Assembly: GCA_034231615.1 (NCBI GenBank)
Contig: CM067298.1
Span: forward strand, 61,844,387 to 61,908,386
Length of the DNA stretch: 64,000 nt
Direction of reading: 5' to 3'
DNA from: Meghimatium bilineatum
Taxonomy: Eukaryota; Mollusca; Gastropoda; Stylommatophora; Philomycidae
In this document: positions 12,101-23,999 of the stretch, one piece after another
Layout of the letters: the number at the start of each line of letters is the position of its first letter
Numbering within the stretch: position 1 is the first letter of the stretch
Notes under the pieces: model-generated
Seen by the model: the letters and a program-made list of their open reading frames with translations, nothing else
Told to the model about the DNA's origin: nothing
Database searches by the model: none
Translations under genes and position numbers: made by a program

Positions 12101-15100
12101 CCATATTATGTGATGCTAGTTTCTAATCTAGAATCAAAAATCATTCTTATAAGGTGACTGAAACATTTTACTTGCTGCCTTTCGATAGGAATTATATCTA
12201 CTTTTTCCCCCAAATTTCTTAATTTCTAATTTATATAGTTTAGTAATTATTGCAGTTTTTCTCAGACACTTCATTTCATATGTAATAATTTTCCTTTGCT
12301 GCGATACTGTTAAAGACCACATTTGACATTAGTAGAAGAGTGTTGGTGTAAAATGCGTAGATATTATCTGTCTTTTGATTTCCAGATTGATCTTTGGATG
12401 GAGAAGTAATGGTGAAAGTTGATACGTCACTGTGTTTTATGACACCTTTTTTGGTCTTTTTTTCTGGTCTTATCTGGTCTTTTGTACGTTAATTTTAATT
12501 TTGTACGTTTTACATACTAATTCAATGCAGTAATGTGATTTTTCAGTATTCTGTAATATATCCGGATGCAGGCCGTTGATTTTCCGATGTTGATTTGGTG
12601 AAAGTATGCTTGTAGGCGGCAGTCAGGGCCGTGCCCTGATATGATGAAGATACGCGGCCGCAGCAGGCTACACCAATCAAAATGCATTGTAGGTTGCGGA
12701 ATTTCGAAGAAAAAACATTTAAATGGGGGGGGGGGGCATTGCGAAGACTTGCATCATTCTGAGGAAATCTATTGCACAGTCCTGATGGCATTTTCCCGTT
12801 CTCAGTCACAATATCTGACTTGTTCCTTTCTGTCCAATTTGTTGATGTTGCCTTGCTCAGGTGTATAGCTTCCGTTTAGCTCTCTCCACTGACGTAACAT
12901 AGATTGTTATAGCAGTTATTTAGCTTCCTTGAAACTTTACCGTTCTTACAACTCATATATGTGTACATATATATTTAGATAATAACATTTTATTTTAACT
13001 TTTGTTTCCTTCCAATCTTGTTTTTGTCATGTTTTATCCCGACAATTTTGTTTCCTTATTTTTAACTTTTTTCCAATGAATTTTGTAAACATTACAATAG
13101 TCGGAATCTAACCCACCTGTTGAGAATTCAATTCCTCAAGATTTACTGTTTTAATCTCCACGCTGAGTTTTAAACACAGTGTTGTCCTGGTTTCTGAAGA
13201 TAGTTCAATTACCTAGTCAAGTAGAATAGAAATTAGTCGTACAGATTAGTACAAATAAATATGAGTTTAAAAGAATAAGTGGGTTAAAATGCAACTTTAC
13301 CTTACACAGAAAAACAAAACCCATGTTTCGGCCTGCAAGTCTTTAACAAGATAGGGACAGACAATAACCGAAATATAGCATCAACGTATTATATTGTTTG
13401 TTGCAATCCACAGAAAGAACGAGTAATAAAGCTTTGATCTGTAATGCTCTGTGCTATGGAGAGGTTTCTCCGAAGTTTTATTACATACCTAGAAGATTAT
13501 AACTCTCAAAATGCTGTCTCCCTTTTACTCAATTTAATACTCATAAAACTTGTGTTTCTTTCAATCCATATTTTATGTACTTAAGATACGATACGTTTGT
13601 TGTTCAGCATATCACAATATGGTAGACCCTACTAAATGAAATACTATCAGCCCTTTAATTGACGATTTGTAGGCGTATATTTATGAAAATTAACTCATGA
13701 AACATCTGTGTGATCAGATTCCGAAAGAGGAATCAAGAATATCAATGACTACAATGCATGTCGTAAGAAGAGATCTAGGAAGTTTGGGGTATGGTTGATT
13801 TTCCCTTGACAGAATCACCCAAGGGGTCATGCTGAAGTCGAGTGTGTAGAATTGAATGACGCATACATCGCTGCCAAGTTGCAAACCATGACAAAGAGCA
13901 AAATATTCTCCAGATCACATTCTTCTAACCTGAAGGAGTTTGATAATGAAAGAAGCAGCATAGGAAGAAGAGCAATGCCATTTGTCATACATATAAGTAA
14001 GAAGAAGCTAGACGCGTGTCCTTTACCACACCCAGTGATAACCGCGATATTAGTCCGTCAGAATTGACGATGGCCAGTCATCAAAACTGGGATGATGATG
14101 TTTTATGCGGTGTGTACGCCTATGACTAATGAATCCTATGCGTACCTTGAATTTTCTACCGCACTATGAGGATCTGTGGGACATTGAGAAGCTCTTGCCT
14201 TTCTTTCAGTATGTTTTTGTTGCGCAGCATCGTGTCTAGTGGTCTCTGTAGGTGCAACACACCTTTTGATTCTGCAATCGGATATGTCTTGTGCACGGTT
14301 CTTCCCCGATTATTTGTATATTGATTATGAGTCAGTGATGTCTTAAGAGTGTCTTTAAAATGCTTCTTCTGTTCTTCGACCTTGGATAGGTCAAGTTTGT
14401 ATATAAAATACATACAGTCGAATGTATACCTACTAAAAAAAAACAAAAAACAACACACTGAGCTTTATTACTAAAAGAAATAAAGACTACAGTTCCACAA
14501 AATTGACAAATATGTAAACGTAAAAAGAAGAAAGATAAGGTGAGGTATAATAAGTGTTGGATTAACAAAATATCTTACCCATGACTCTGTTGCGGTTAGA
14601 GTTTGATTTAATTCATCCATTATTTCTAACATTCCATTTTGTAAAAACTTGAGTAATGCGCTTTCGTTTATTTGAATATCATCTGATGATAGACTGGATG
14701 TGTTGTTGTTATGGCATGACTGTGTTGCTATGGAAACAATGTCCTGGAGTTCAGGGTGGACTGATGGCATTGAAGACACACTTACTGTTGAAAATAATTG
14801 TTTAAAACTATTAGTGATCTAATTATTTGTAGAATTATTAAAATTATATGTTTATACAGTGCAGTTTTATATAACAGAAAAGACTTGACAGCAGATGTAA
14901 GAAATACAACATTTCATATATCACAGCAAAATATACAATACACTGATATTGCAAAATATAACTTAGGATTTCTGAAACTTAAACTCACATAAAATGATCA
15001 CGAAATTAGAAAGCGAAAGTATATATATATATTCCGGATACCACTGTCTGAGAGATCTGCTGTCCCTAGCCTTGACATTATTCTGATGAACACACATATT

Positions 15101-18100
15101 CGATGGACTGGTCATCTGGTACGTACGTCAGATCATAGCCTACCAAAGATACTTCTCTATGGTGAGTTACAGAAAGACATTCCATCGAAAGGTGCCCAAA
15201 AAAGCGCTACATAGACTCGTTAAATGCCTCACTGAAATTCCTTGAAATAAACCAGGATGCATGAGAAGAACTTGCACAAAAGAGAACTATACGTGGCTCT
15301 ACAGTAAAATAAAAGGCGAAGAATCTTGTGGAAAGAGGGTAAATGAGACAGCTCAACAGCGGAAAGTAGCTAGAAAGGGCTATGCCAAACACCATCTACA
15401 GTGGTCATCCCACGCACAAACTATCCAAGGACATTAACAGCCAGAATAGGGATTATTAGCATCAATGAACTCATAATCAAGGACATAACTCTTACTGAAT
15501 TTCAAAAGTGGAGGTAGCACATGGTCATCAATAATTGTGATAGAAACATAACAACTAGTATATGTAAATACGGAATATATGCGTATATATGTGTAAATAT
15601 GCATGACGGGGAACTGAACTACAACTGAATATCACCGTCGAAAAGTGGAGGTGGCGTAGTGTTGTAAGGTTTACCTCCACCCCCTTCCTTAAAAATATGA
15701 AAATATATCATAATATTCGCCGAAGTCAGATGTGCTGGACAATTGGTGAGGATAAAACTTGTATATAACTAGGGTTACCATATATCCGGTTTTCCCCGGA
15801 CACGTCCTCTTTTTATGCCCCTGTCCGGGTGTCCGGCCGGCTTTCCAGAAAAATGACTTGTGTCAGGGTTTATCTCCGTCCCCGACTGTCCGTCCGTCCC
15901 CGATCGATCGATACTTTTTACTTAACTTTCTGTGCTATATACTTTAAAATCTATTATGTATAGTGAAATAAACTATACTTTAATCTATTATGTATAGTGA
16001 AATAAACACGCGCGCCAGCTACATTTAGCTCAATATTAACATTAGCCATCAGAACTTCTGGTTCCGTTAGCCATGTTGAATTTTTCGTAAACATAACGCA
16101 TTTCGCATAGCAGACGGTAACGCGAGTTCGTTAGTGATAATTATTAATTAATAAATTTTTGAATTAAAGATTGAACTTACATTTTTTAAATAAGATTTTA
16201 AAAATGCCGAAACTCAGTTAACACAAGTTTATAATTAAATAAGAACAATATTTTATGTAATTTATCTTTAATTTTATTTGTGCAACACTTAATATTGGCC
16301 ATATTTGATGAAAATGTGGCGTATCCTTTTTTCCATCTGACAATTATGGTAACCCTATATATAACACGTCCCTGTTCTCTGCACTACAAACTGCTGAAAA
16401 CCTGTATCGGACCATTGTCCTGCTACAAGAGAGATCCAGCGAGAATCTGAGAACGAACGCACAGAAAACTAATAACATTTAGTACTTTTTCTTCTTCTTC
16501 TGCGTTCATTCTCAAACTCCAACTGGATCTAGCTGGATCATGGTCCTGCTAGATTTCCAGCAGGATGTAGTCCAGAAAATGGAAATGCGTTGTGTCGCCG
16601 TTTTATTTGCGCCAATGGCCCGACACATCCGTCTTCGGCGGAACATTTAGTACTAAGAAGCAAATAACCTTTAGCGGTTAGCCCAAAAATATATCACAAA
16701 CAAACTCCCCGCCGTGCTTTACCACTGTGCCAGACAATTCCAATAAAAACTCTTCAAACTCGTTGACAGCATATCACATTCAGTACTTGGCGATTACTTC
16801 AGCATATTTTGGTTGCAATGTTTTTCTAGACAATATTTAAGTTATAAAACTAAACATGAGAATTATAAAATGTTATACCAGACGTTCACAGACTGGTGCT
16901 CGCGATCACATTGGTGATCACGTGAGGATATGTGTTTGCGCTATATGAGTTACAAAAGTGCTCAATAACACTGTGGATTACGTGTTGGTGGTGCCCGACG
17001 TCTGAAAGGGTTGAGAACTCCAGTTCTGCACTAATCATAACTCAGAAACAAGGATAATGTACAAACAGCAAGAAGAATAAGTTTAGACATTTGAGATGTG
17101 GATATATTGAAATATATAGAAATATATTGAGATGTGGATATACAGAAAGATTGATAATCGACAAATAGATAGAAGACAGAATTGATGCATTTGAGATGTT
17201 GATATATAGAAAAAAGATAATGTAAGTTGGAAAGAAAGAAAACAGACAAGGGTGTTTTGACAACACTGCGTATGAAAAAGTATTGTTAAAGGAAAGAAAT
17301 ATCAAATAAAAACGATATTAAAAGACATGACACATTATTGAAGACCTTACATGATTGTAGAGTCAAGGGGTAGGCAGTGAAAGACATAGATGTACGTGTA
17401 AGGAAAACATGAGGTGGACAGGTTAAAGTCCAGCAGAGTGCACCACCAAGGCAAGAAAAAGAGGATGTTGGATGTCCCTTGCAGCCAACGTTTGATGCGA
17501 AGACTGCACCTAATGATAATTATTTATGTTCAGTAAGCTGCCGTTGCTTTCTGAAAATTGAATATTGAACCTGATATCTTGGTCGTCCAAGAAGTGCACT
17601 CTACCTCTTCGCCACAGAGCCAGTCATAAACCCTCTGATATAACCAAACTGAACTCAAGTCCGCAGTGAAAGGAGTGGACCTCACAATAATAAGTACAGT
17701 TTTCTTTAAACAAAAGTAATATTTGCTTTGTTAATTATAACTTTGTATGTATGCATGGTAAGTAAATACTGAACACAAATACTACTTTGTATGTATGTAT
17801 GGTAAGTAAATATTGAACACAAATATTACATTGTGTGTATGTGTGGTAAGTAAATATTGAACACAAATATTACATTGTATGTATGTATGGTAAGTAAATA
17901 TTGAACACAAATATTACATTGTGTGTATGTATGGTAAGCAAATATTGAACACAAATATTACATTGTGTGTATGTATGGTAAGCAAATATTGAACACAAAT
18001 ATTACAATGGTTAAATTGAAGCTTTACGTTGAACAATACACATGATTGACACGTAAATACAGTCTCGCGTACACTCTATTTTTGACTATGTACGTATGCT

Positions 18101-18228
18101 ACTATTAAGCACAAAATAAACGAACTAATATAATTATCAACATGCAAACAACTAAGCCAACTATTGATGAACAACAAATTACCAATAATTATAACAGCAA
18201 TTGATGAGATGAGACTGAATCCTTTCAT
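8798..18228 (-). CDS. Gene B: secreted helical, cytokine-like protein, four coding exons, 222 aa
   Basis: Joining 18228-18183, 14784-14579, 13212-13117 and 9118-8798 on the minus strand gives an uninterrupted 222-residue frame with canonical GT-AG introns in phases 1, 0, 0. Residues 1 to about 20 form a signal peptide (MKGFSLISSIAVIII then V-S-V-S-S). Cysteines fall at 39, 97, 174 and 206. N-glycosylation sequons include N42 and the conserved N-Q-T at 75. Probable amphipathic helices lie near residues 58-84, 117-137, 143-170 and 198-217. Every exon has a counterpart of matching size, phase and sequence in the paralogue at 26.9-35.2 kb. Introns hold LINEs, a MITE and minisatellites. No known family was recognised; secretion, cysteine pattern and exon phases suggest a helical cytokine or hormone, which is inference. 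Expression is not shown by the sequence. Confidence 0.85.
9300..9400 (+). repeat. Dispersed repeat R, copy
   Basis: AGAATGTCGTCCAAAGAACG then GTAGTGTACAGCTTGG match 54870-54960. It lies in intron 3 of gene B. Confidence 0.5.
9650..11640 (+). mobile_element. I/Jockey-like LINE, RT region
   Basis: Broken frames run WWNEEVQGAWSEKRKAVSLW, N-R-A-P-G-P-D-G-I-R-Y-D-D, DWLHSYLVPLPKP. A 289-codon stretch (10471-11340) then carries SPGLPQGSHLSPVLLNVYTV, S-Y-A-D-D-I-L-M-Y (catalytic YADD) and a thumb domain. Stops at about 9982 and 11338 and a shift near 10470-10540 disable it. It is the sister copy of 43660-46795 and is inserted in intron 3 of gene B. Confidence 0.92.
11650..12010. other. Unassigned, intron 3 of gene B
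   Basis: No gene or repeat family recognised. Confidence 0.4.
12015..12125 (+). mobile_element. Tail of I-like LINE
   Basis: It encodes M-D-T-Q-R-R-T-E-H-L-W-E-C-P-Y-Y, matching the zinc-ribbon-like end at 6170-6240. Confidence 0.55.
12134..12345 (-). mobile_element. LINE thumb-domain fragment
   Basis: Minus frame W-S-L-T-V-S-Q-Q-R-K-I-I-T-Y-E-M-K-C-L-R-K is typical of RTE-like LINE C-terminal domains; no more is preserved. Confidence 0.55.
13117..13212 (-). CDS. Gene B exon 3
   Basis: A 96-nt, 32-codon exon in frame 0, too short for a usual ORF cutoff. The acceptor TTCTACTTGACTAG precedes GTAATTGAAC, and the donor is GTGGGT. Translation starts VIELSSETRTTLCLK and ends E-E-L-N-S-Q-Q. It aligns without gaps to gene A exon 3 ([15 protein letters not shown]...), with the single Cys at the same position (residue 13 of the exon). 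Confidence 0.82.
14579..14784 (-). CDS. Gene B exon 2
   Basis: The acceptor is TTTTCAACAG at the high end and the donor GTAAGA at the low end. The exon is 206 nt: two bases complete a split Val codon, then 68 codons end in Trp. It matches gene A exon 2, with shared motifs I-A-T-Q-S-C (M-A-T-Q-T-C in A) and MDELNQTL, and Ser-Trp at the exon end. The conserved sequon N42 lies just after Cys39. Confidence 0.85.
15020..15560 (+). mobile_element. LINE family D 3' end
   Basis: CGATGGACTGGTCATCTGGT, then GCGCTACATAGACTCG and a degraded C2H2-like tail (CATTAACAGCCAGAATAGGG) align with the good copy at 27700-28140. It lies in intron 1 of gene B. Confidence 0.75.
15770..16357. mobile_element. 588-bp hAT-type MITE
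   Basis: Terminal inverted repeats TAGGGTTACCATA and TATGGTAACCCTA are flanked by perfect 8-bp duplications TATATAAC (15762-15769 and 16358-16365). The interior is rich in CCGG near the left end and has no coding capacity. It lies in intron 1 of gene B. Confidence 0.85.
16395..16640. repeat. Dispersed repeat R, inverted pair
   Basis: TCCTGCTACAAGAGAGATCC (16420-16440) faces the reverse-complement motif GCGTTCATTCTCAAACTCC (16502-16520), followed by CCAGCAGGATGTAGTCCAG and GCCGTTTTATTTGCGCCAAT. Two copies in head-to-head orientation could fold into a hairpin. Confidence 0.6.
17040..17525 (+). mobile_element. LINE family B 3' part, degraded
   Basis: R-H-D-T-L-L-K-T-L-H-D-C and C-P-L-Q-P-T-F-D-A-K-T-A match 42540-42735. 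Several short tandem duplications of TTGAGATGTGGATATA disrupt it. Confidence 0.7.
17555..17705 (-). repeat. tRNA-derived SINE
   Basis: Reverse complement reads TGGCGAAGAGGTAGAGTGC (A-box-like) and GGTTCAATATTC (B-box-like). The other end, CTCTGATATAACCAAACTGA, recurs at 63160-63190. It is a pol III promoter-bearing SINE, not a functional tRNA. Confidence 0.6.
17740..18006. repeat. 44-bp minisatellite, about six units
   Basis: Units of ATTGTGTGTATGTATGGTAA ... ATTGAACACAAATATTAC repeat with few changes. It lies in intron 1 of gene B, 180 bp from exon 1. Confidence 0.9.
18183..18228 (-). CDS. Gene B exon 1 (signal peptide)
   Basis: The ATG at 18228-18226 opens 15 codons plus one base, then a GTAATT donor. 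The hydrophobic stretch FSLISSIAVIII is a signal-peptide core. The paralogous exon at 35168-35123 has the same 46-nt length and the same phase-1 end (ATT G). Both ATGs are preceded by similar 5' UTR bases (GATCACACA versus GACCATAAA). Confidence 0.82.
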
Positions 18229-18349
18229 TGTGTGATCGCTGTATTTATCTATACTCCAACGCGAAAAATTGTTGACCACAAAACGTCTTAAATAAATGAT
18301 GTTTTAATTTAAAATATTCTTTATTGTAAGTTTTGTGCACCCATCTTTA

Positions 18350-18357
18350 CTTATATA
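18350..18357 (-). promoter_or_regulatory. TATA box candidate of gene B
   Basis: TATATAAG on the minus strand, 122 bp upstream of the gene B ATG. The paralogue has a TATA box at a similar distance (133 bp). A GAAAGTTTC motif on the plus strand (about 18416-18424) could be an interferon-regulatory-factor-like half-site, but this is weak. Confidence 0.45.
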
Positions 18358-18759
18358 GCTAATTGTGTGCGGTTTTGGTGAGTATTTTGGGTGTTTTTGG
18401 AGTTTTTCACGCAATGAAAGTTTCATTATCATTATCATCCACGGAAAAAGTGCAGGGCTGCCATATTCAAATTCTCATAATAGGTCAAACTATATTAGAA
18501 AAGAGCTAGAAAAAGTCAAAGATGAACAATATTTTTTTCCCCAAATAGCATGCTTATAGCAAATTTCAGCTTTTACTTGATTACTTTTGTATATAAGACA
18601 TATTGTTACGTTTACTTTATTTTCTTTATATTAGAGAAAGTTTTCATAGTGTATTTTGTCTTCTGTGGATTTTCCAAGTTAAATGTCATTAATTGTAATA
18701 GTGCAATGAAACACTTCAAAGCATGTGCGAGTAGGAGTTATAAGGTGTTATATGATATC

Positions 18760-19235
18760 AACTGACATTATTCTGATCTGATAGTCACATATTCGTTGGG
18801 CAGCTCATCTGGTACGTAAGTCATTCATAGCCTATCTATACTCTATGGTTAATTACAGAAGGGCATACGAGCTCAAGATGGACAAAAGAAGAACTATAAT
18901 GCGTTAGATACATCACTGAAAGCCTTTGACATAAAGCATGCTACATGGGAAGAAGTCTCACGAAAAAGAGCTACATGAAGCTTTACATTTTTTGTTTCAT
19001 GGCGCATCATCTTGGGAAAAAAATGAGAAATGCAACAGCTCAAGAGCGAAGACCTACTAGAAAGACCTGCACCGATCATATACCATCTTAATTAATCACA
19101 CTATATTCGACTTGTCCAATGACCTTTGCAGCAATAATATGACTTATTAGCTATCTACAAACTCATTGTTAAGGACATAAGTAAATTTCATAAAGTGGAT
19201 GTAACAAAGGGCCATCATCACTTGAGATAGAGAAA
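18760..19235 (+). mobile_element. LINE family D 3' end
   Basis: ATTCGTTGGGCAGCTCATCT and the following degraded frame match 27715-28140. The first base lies just upstream of gene B. Confidence 0.7.
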
Positions 19236-19405
19236 CAACATCATCACTTGCGATAGACAAACAACATCATCACTTGCGATAGACAAAACAACATCATTAC
19301 TTTCAATAGGCAAACAACATCATCACTTGCGATAGACAAAACAACATTATCACTTGCGATAGACAAAACAACATCATTACTTGCGATAGAAAAAGAACAT
19401 CATAT
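19205..19405. repeat. 26-27 bp minisatellite from a LINE 3' tail
   Basis: About seven units of ACATCATCACTTGCGATAGA-CAAACA. A single copy of the same text (CATCATCACTTGTGATGG) ends the family D LINE at 28148-28165, so the array grew from that LINE's terminal sequence. Confidence 0.85.
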
Positions 19406-20999
19406 CAAACTAGTTTATTTCTACGGATGGTGAAAAAAAAAAAACTCTGAGTGAACTAGAGAATACTGAAAAGTGAATTTTTGAGAAGAGTTATGCAGAT
19501 TTTTAAAACAAACGGTTAGGGGGGTCCTCAAAATTGCTGGAGTAAAAAGACAACGTATGGAAAAAAAATTTGGAGGTGCATATTTATCCGCCTGTCTTAA
19601 TAGTATGAATCTTTTATATTTCTTTATTTACATTATTATTATTATTTATAATAAATTTTTACAACGACGCCCTATACTATACTTTCAAAGACTGGGGTTT
19701 GTGGGTTTAATAAGAAACAGTTTACATATCTCTAGATATGGGGAGTGGATGTGTTGAAAGATTTAACCTCTCCACAGTGAAAAATAACAAATGACAATGA
19801 GCAAATAAGTAAAATTGCTGGTAAAAAACTCCTACATAAACTTTTTTTTAAAGTTAAATGCAAGCGCAATGTGGATCTGTTGGTTTTTTTTTTTACATAA
19901 TCTCCGCTCCCACTTCCCGGTAATCCGTAGCGAATTCGTATGTACGGTCCTATGGGAATAATTTTTCTCAAGACAATGACATTACATTACAGAATTAAGC
20001 TGGACAATTTGCTCAGTTATAAAAAAGAAGCGGAATACCCCACGAAAGTGGAAGACTGACCCTTCTTAGGGTAAATTGCACGTTCCCTTTACTGAAGACA
20101 TACCCGCGACCCTGATATATATAAGAACATCAGGGTTTTTTTTGTCTTCGAAACTGGGGTCGTTTAAAAAATAAAATTTGAATGGTAACGCTGATCAGTA
20201 CTTCAGATAAATATCCTACGTCCGTAACGGATGCTCACCGATACAACGGGTACTCCACGCTATATTAAGAAATGTAGTCCCTATACTTATTAATAAAGAT
20301 ATAATCTATATATCATTCGCAAGTGAGAGCATCGCCGACTGCACATTGATAAAATGATATCCAATCACGTACATTATACTTTCAATAAGTAGGCCAATTA
20401 AATACATGTTCTAAACTTCATTCATGTTTTTTCATTTATCAGTTAAAATACCGATACGGTTAAATGTATACATCTATCGGATCTATCCCATTGAGACGAA
20501 AATGGACATGGAGATTGGTAATGGGTAAAATTCATACAGTGGCGCCCTAAGGGTGATGACATTACTAGGAGAGTACATACCTCGCCTCTTTAACATATTT
20601 GTATCTTCGAGATTGGTTGCAACTGCAATTGTCGATGAGTTGAAGATTTATTTTAACCATAATAAATTTCCGTTCATGGACTGACGAATAATGATTCAAT
20701 TCAGGTAATCACGAGAAATTAGTGACCAGGTAGACACAGTCGATAGGTTACAGATGTCCAATCAGCGAATATCTTTTATAAAAGTAACTCTAAAAAAGTT
20801 TTTTTTTTTTTTTTTTTTTTTAACAGTATAGAAAGAATGCCAAGGCTGAAAGCAATGGGAAAATAATAAACAATCAACGATATGTAGATTACACATTCCA
20901 CTTTGGAGAAAATTAATTGCATCTACGATAAGTATTATACATAGCAGACATATCAAAGATTATCAACTAAATAATAACAGAAAGAAAACAAACCATAAT
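19406..20999. other. Unassigned spacer between genes A and B
   Basis: No gene recognised. It contains poly-A/T runs (20799-20822, about 24 T) and a less AT-rich block at about 20030-20290. Within that block, ACCCTGAT (20109-20116) and ATCAGGGT (20129-20136) form a perfect 8-bp stem followed directly by eight T. Confidence 0.5.
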
Positions 21000-21310
21000 T
21001 ATCTGCAAGATTGAAGAGGAGCGAACACTAAGCATAAAAATACACGAAGATATACTGCAACAAGTAGATCGTTGCCTTATCTTGGACACATTATCACAAA
21101 TGATGGTAGATATGAAACAGAGATGAAAAGGATATTTTATGGAGTTGCTGTCCTATCCCGTAATTCACAAAAACATCATGTTGTGAAATATGTGTTAAAC
21201 ACAACATAGCTCTAACAGCGAGTCCGTTGTCAAAGTTCCCGATATGTAAAAGAATGGTGCAGAAGAGTTCTCTTAGGTATCCCACTAAAATGACCTTGAT
21301 GAAGGCAGCT
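21000..21310 (+). mobile_element. LINE RT fragment
   Basis: Shifted frames give V-D-R then TYLGHIITNDGRYETEM-like sequence typical of the RT thumb region (L-G-x-I-I-T-N-D-G-R). Confidence 0.55.
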
Positions 21311-22059
21311 GACTATCAGTGAGTGGATTTTTCTCGAGTACAATTCTTAGAGATAGCAAATATTAGCAATAATGGGGCCAATCGTTTATTTCTCAAAGAA
21401 AAAGTTACTGTTTTTTACCGTAAATATTCTCATGTGATCACATCAAATATGATCTTTGTTCTTTTAAACAACAAAAAGTTCTCAGCCGCCTAGCTGCAAC
21501 TGACTCCACTAAGAGTCAGACTTTTCAATACACACACACAAACCTAGAATTAGTGCCTTCTTGGTATGAAAATAAAGCTTTGATGACATTGCAAACTAAA
21601 ACCAAGGTATTGGGAAAATGCGGCGGAATATTTTAATATTCCGAGGCGCGGCAGGTTATGGTCCTTATGGACAAGCTGTAACACGACAGTACCAGCGACA
21701 AACTAGTTTATTTGTTTCTAAGTATAGACCTCTTGAGTAGATTTCTCCTCAAATCTTAGCAAAACGCAGAGATGAGTTCTAGACACGCAAAATAGTTGTG
21801 ACATACAGAAGTTTACATATTGAAGTCATGTAGGCTAATCATATTCACTGTCTTGTCAAAAGTGATCACATTGAAGTCATGCAACCATAATGTGTGATCA
21901 AAACTGGCTATATTGAAGACTGCAATAATATTGACTGTGTCGCCAAACGTGGCTAATATTAACACCTACAAATCGTTGTAGGCTTTTACGATTATGTGTC
22001 TGAAATATGGAAAATGCATTCTACATACACAAATAAAACAAATTTGAATATAAGGCTTC

Positions 22060-23780
22060 TCAAAGAATTGCATATGGTGAGAGTTGGAGCTTGATGAAAA
22101 TATTCTTCTCTGATCACGAACTATTGGTAATTAAATTCGAACAAAAACTTTAAAATGTCAAAGGTAAAGCTACATTCAACTTCGACTGCTCAAAAATTCC
22201 AACAGAATGCAACATAAAAATTACAAACAGATTCGAAGCCTTATTAGAGGAACAAGAGAAATTACCAGTAGAAGAGTTAACCAACAAGATTAAAGAGATT
22301 TACATACAGGGTGCACAAAAATATAAACCTAAGAAAACACAGAAGAGACAAATATATATAGCGGACATTACCATGAAGCTAGTGGAAGAAAGAAGGAAAG
22401 TTAAGCCCAATAACAATAACAACAGCCATGCATTATACAAACAACTCATGAGGGAAATAAAAAGACAAATAAGAAAGGATAAAAAACAATTTATCAAGGA
22501 CTCCTGCAAAAAAACATAGAGAACCTGTATACTTCTGCACATTATAATGAAAAGAATATATAACAAGATGGAAGATGATATCCACGAAGCGCAAGCAGGA
22601 TTCAGAACTGATAGGGGCACGAGAAATCATATATTCAACATGAGGATGATCATAGAGAAATTTAGAGAATATAACATCGAATTACACACATGCTTCATAG
22701 ACTACACTAAAGCATTCGACTGTGTCAATCACCAGCAATTATGGGAAGTAATGAACGATGTGGGCTTCCTTAATAACATTACACGACTAATAGCAGAGCT
22801 TTATAAAGATAAAGAAGCAGCGGTAAAAGTGAATAGTGTAAGATCCTAGTGATTCAATGTACAGAAAGGGGTACGACAAGGCTGTACCATTTCTCCATAC
22901 TTTTCCATACTTACATAGATTTTCAACATCTATGCGGAAAATATAATGAGAAACGTGAGACAAGAAACAATGAAGACTGATTTAAGACACATAAATATAG
23001 GAGGGCTGCAGATACCAGAAATTAGATATACAGACGACACAATGATATTACCAACAAACGAAAACGACCTACTGAATTAAGTCAACTCATAAGCTCAGCG
23101 AAGAGCAAAATTTGTTCTTAAATATGAACAACACAAAAATAATGGCAACTGACAAAACTAAATCAAAGTCCAAAATTAATATTAGTGAGAACTGCCATCT
23201 AGAAGAAGTGACACATTTTGATTATTTAGGAACAAATATAAATAATGCGGGAGACTGTGAAGTTGAGATCGAGAGAAGAACAGCAATGGCGCTGTCAAAA
23301 TTAAAACAGCTGAAGAAACTATGGCAGGGTACTAACATAAGAACCAAATTGTGTTTACTACGAACGTGTGTGTTTCCTGTGGCGACATATGGATGTGACG
23401 CATGGATACTAAATAAAACAATAGCCAAGAGAACAACATCATTTGAATTAAATTGCCATAGAAGAATTTTGAGAATACCATGGACAAAAATGAAAAAAAA
23501 AACAAATGAGATGTTATGAACAATTAACTCCAGGAAAGCTTGCTTCTGAACACCATGTTAAATAAAAAGCTAGATTATTTTCGGTCTCAGTAAGAGACAC
23601 GACGGCATGGATAGAGTGTTACTGGAGGGATGATAGAAGGCAACAGGGGCAAAGGCCGCCCAAGACGCCGTTGTACAAAAGACATTCAGGAATGCCTGCG
23701 CATGTCACTGGAAGCGGCAGATCAACTTGCTCAAGACCGCGGAAAATTCAAGAGATCTATAGGAAAGACTACGTTCTGAA
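22060..23780 (+). mobile_element. LINE, RTE-like, near-complete RT
   Basis: In order: S-D-H-E-L-L-V-I-K-F-E (end of the endonuclease), H-E-A-Q-A-G-F-R-T-D-R-G-T, HTCFIDYTKAFDCVNHQQLW, Q-K-G-V-R-Q-G-C-T-I-S-P, I-R-Y-T-D-D-T-M-I-L (catalytic), FDYLGTNINNAG, VFPVATYGCDAWILNK and R-R-I-L-R-I-P-W-T. At least five stops or shifts. The 3' tail encodes K-G-R-P-R-R-R-C. Confidence 0.9.
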
Positions 23781-23999
23781 AATAATATGTCACCTGATGA
23801 TGAGAGTTGGAGTTTTCTGGGTATAAAAGAAAGTTCTTGAAAGAATTACACATCTGCACCCCCTCCAAATTCACATTGGAAGATTTTGCATCAGCTATCG
23901 TAATTTCTGATGATCCAAACAAACTATATTTTTTTTTTTACAATTTAAGAAACTATACAATTTAATTTTCACGATTTAGGAACTGTTTGATCATGCGTT

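Noticed and set aside
14156..14458. Minus-strand open frame in intron 2 of gene B as an extra exon
   Set aside because: No counterpart in gene A; including it would break the phase-0 joint between exons 2 and 3.
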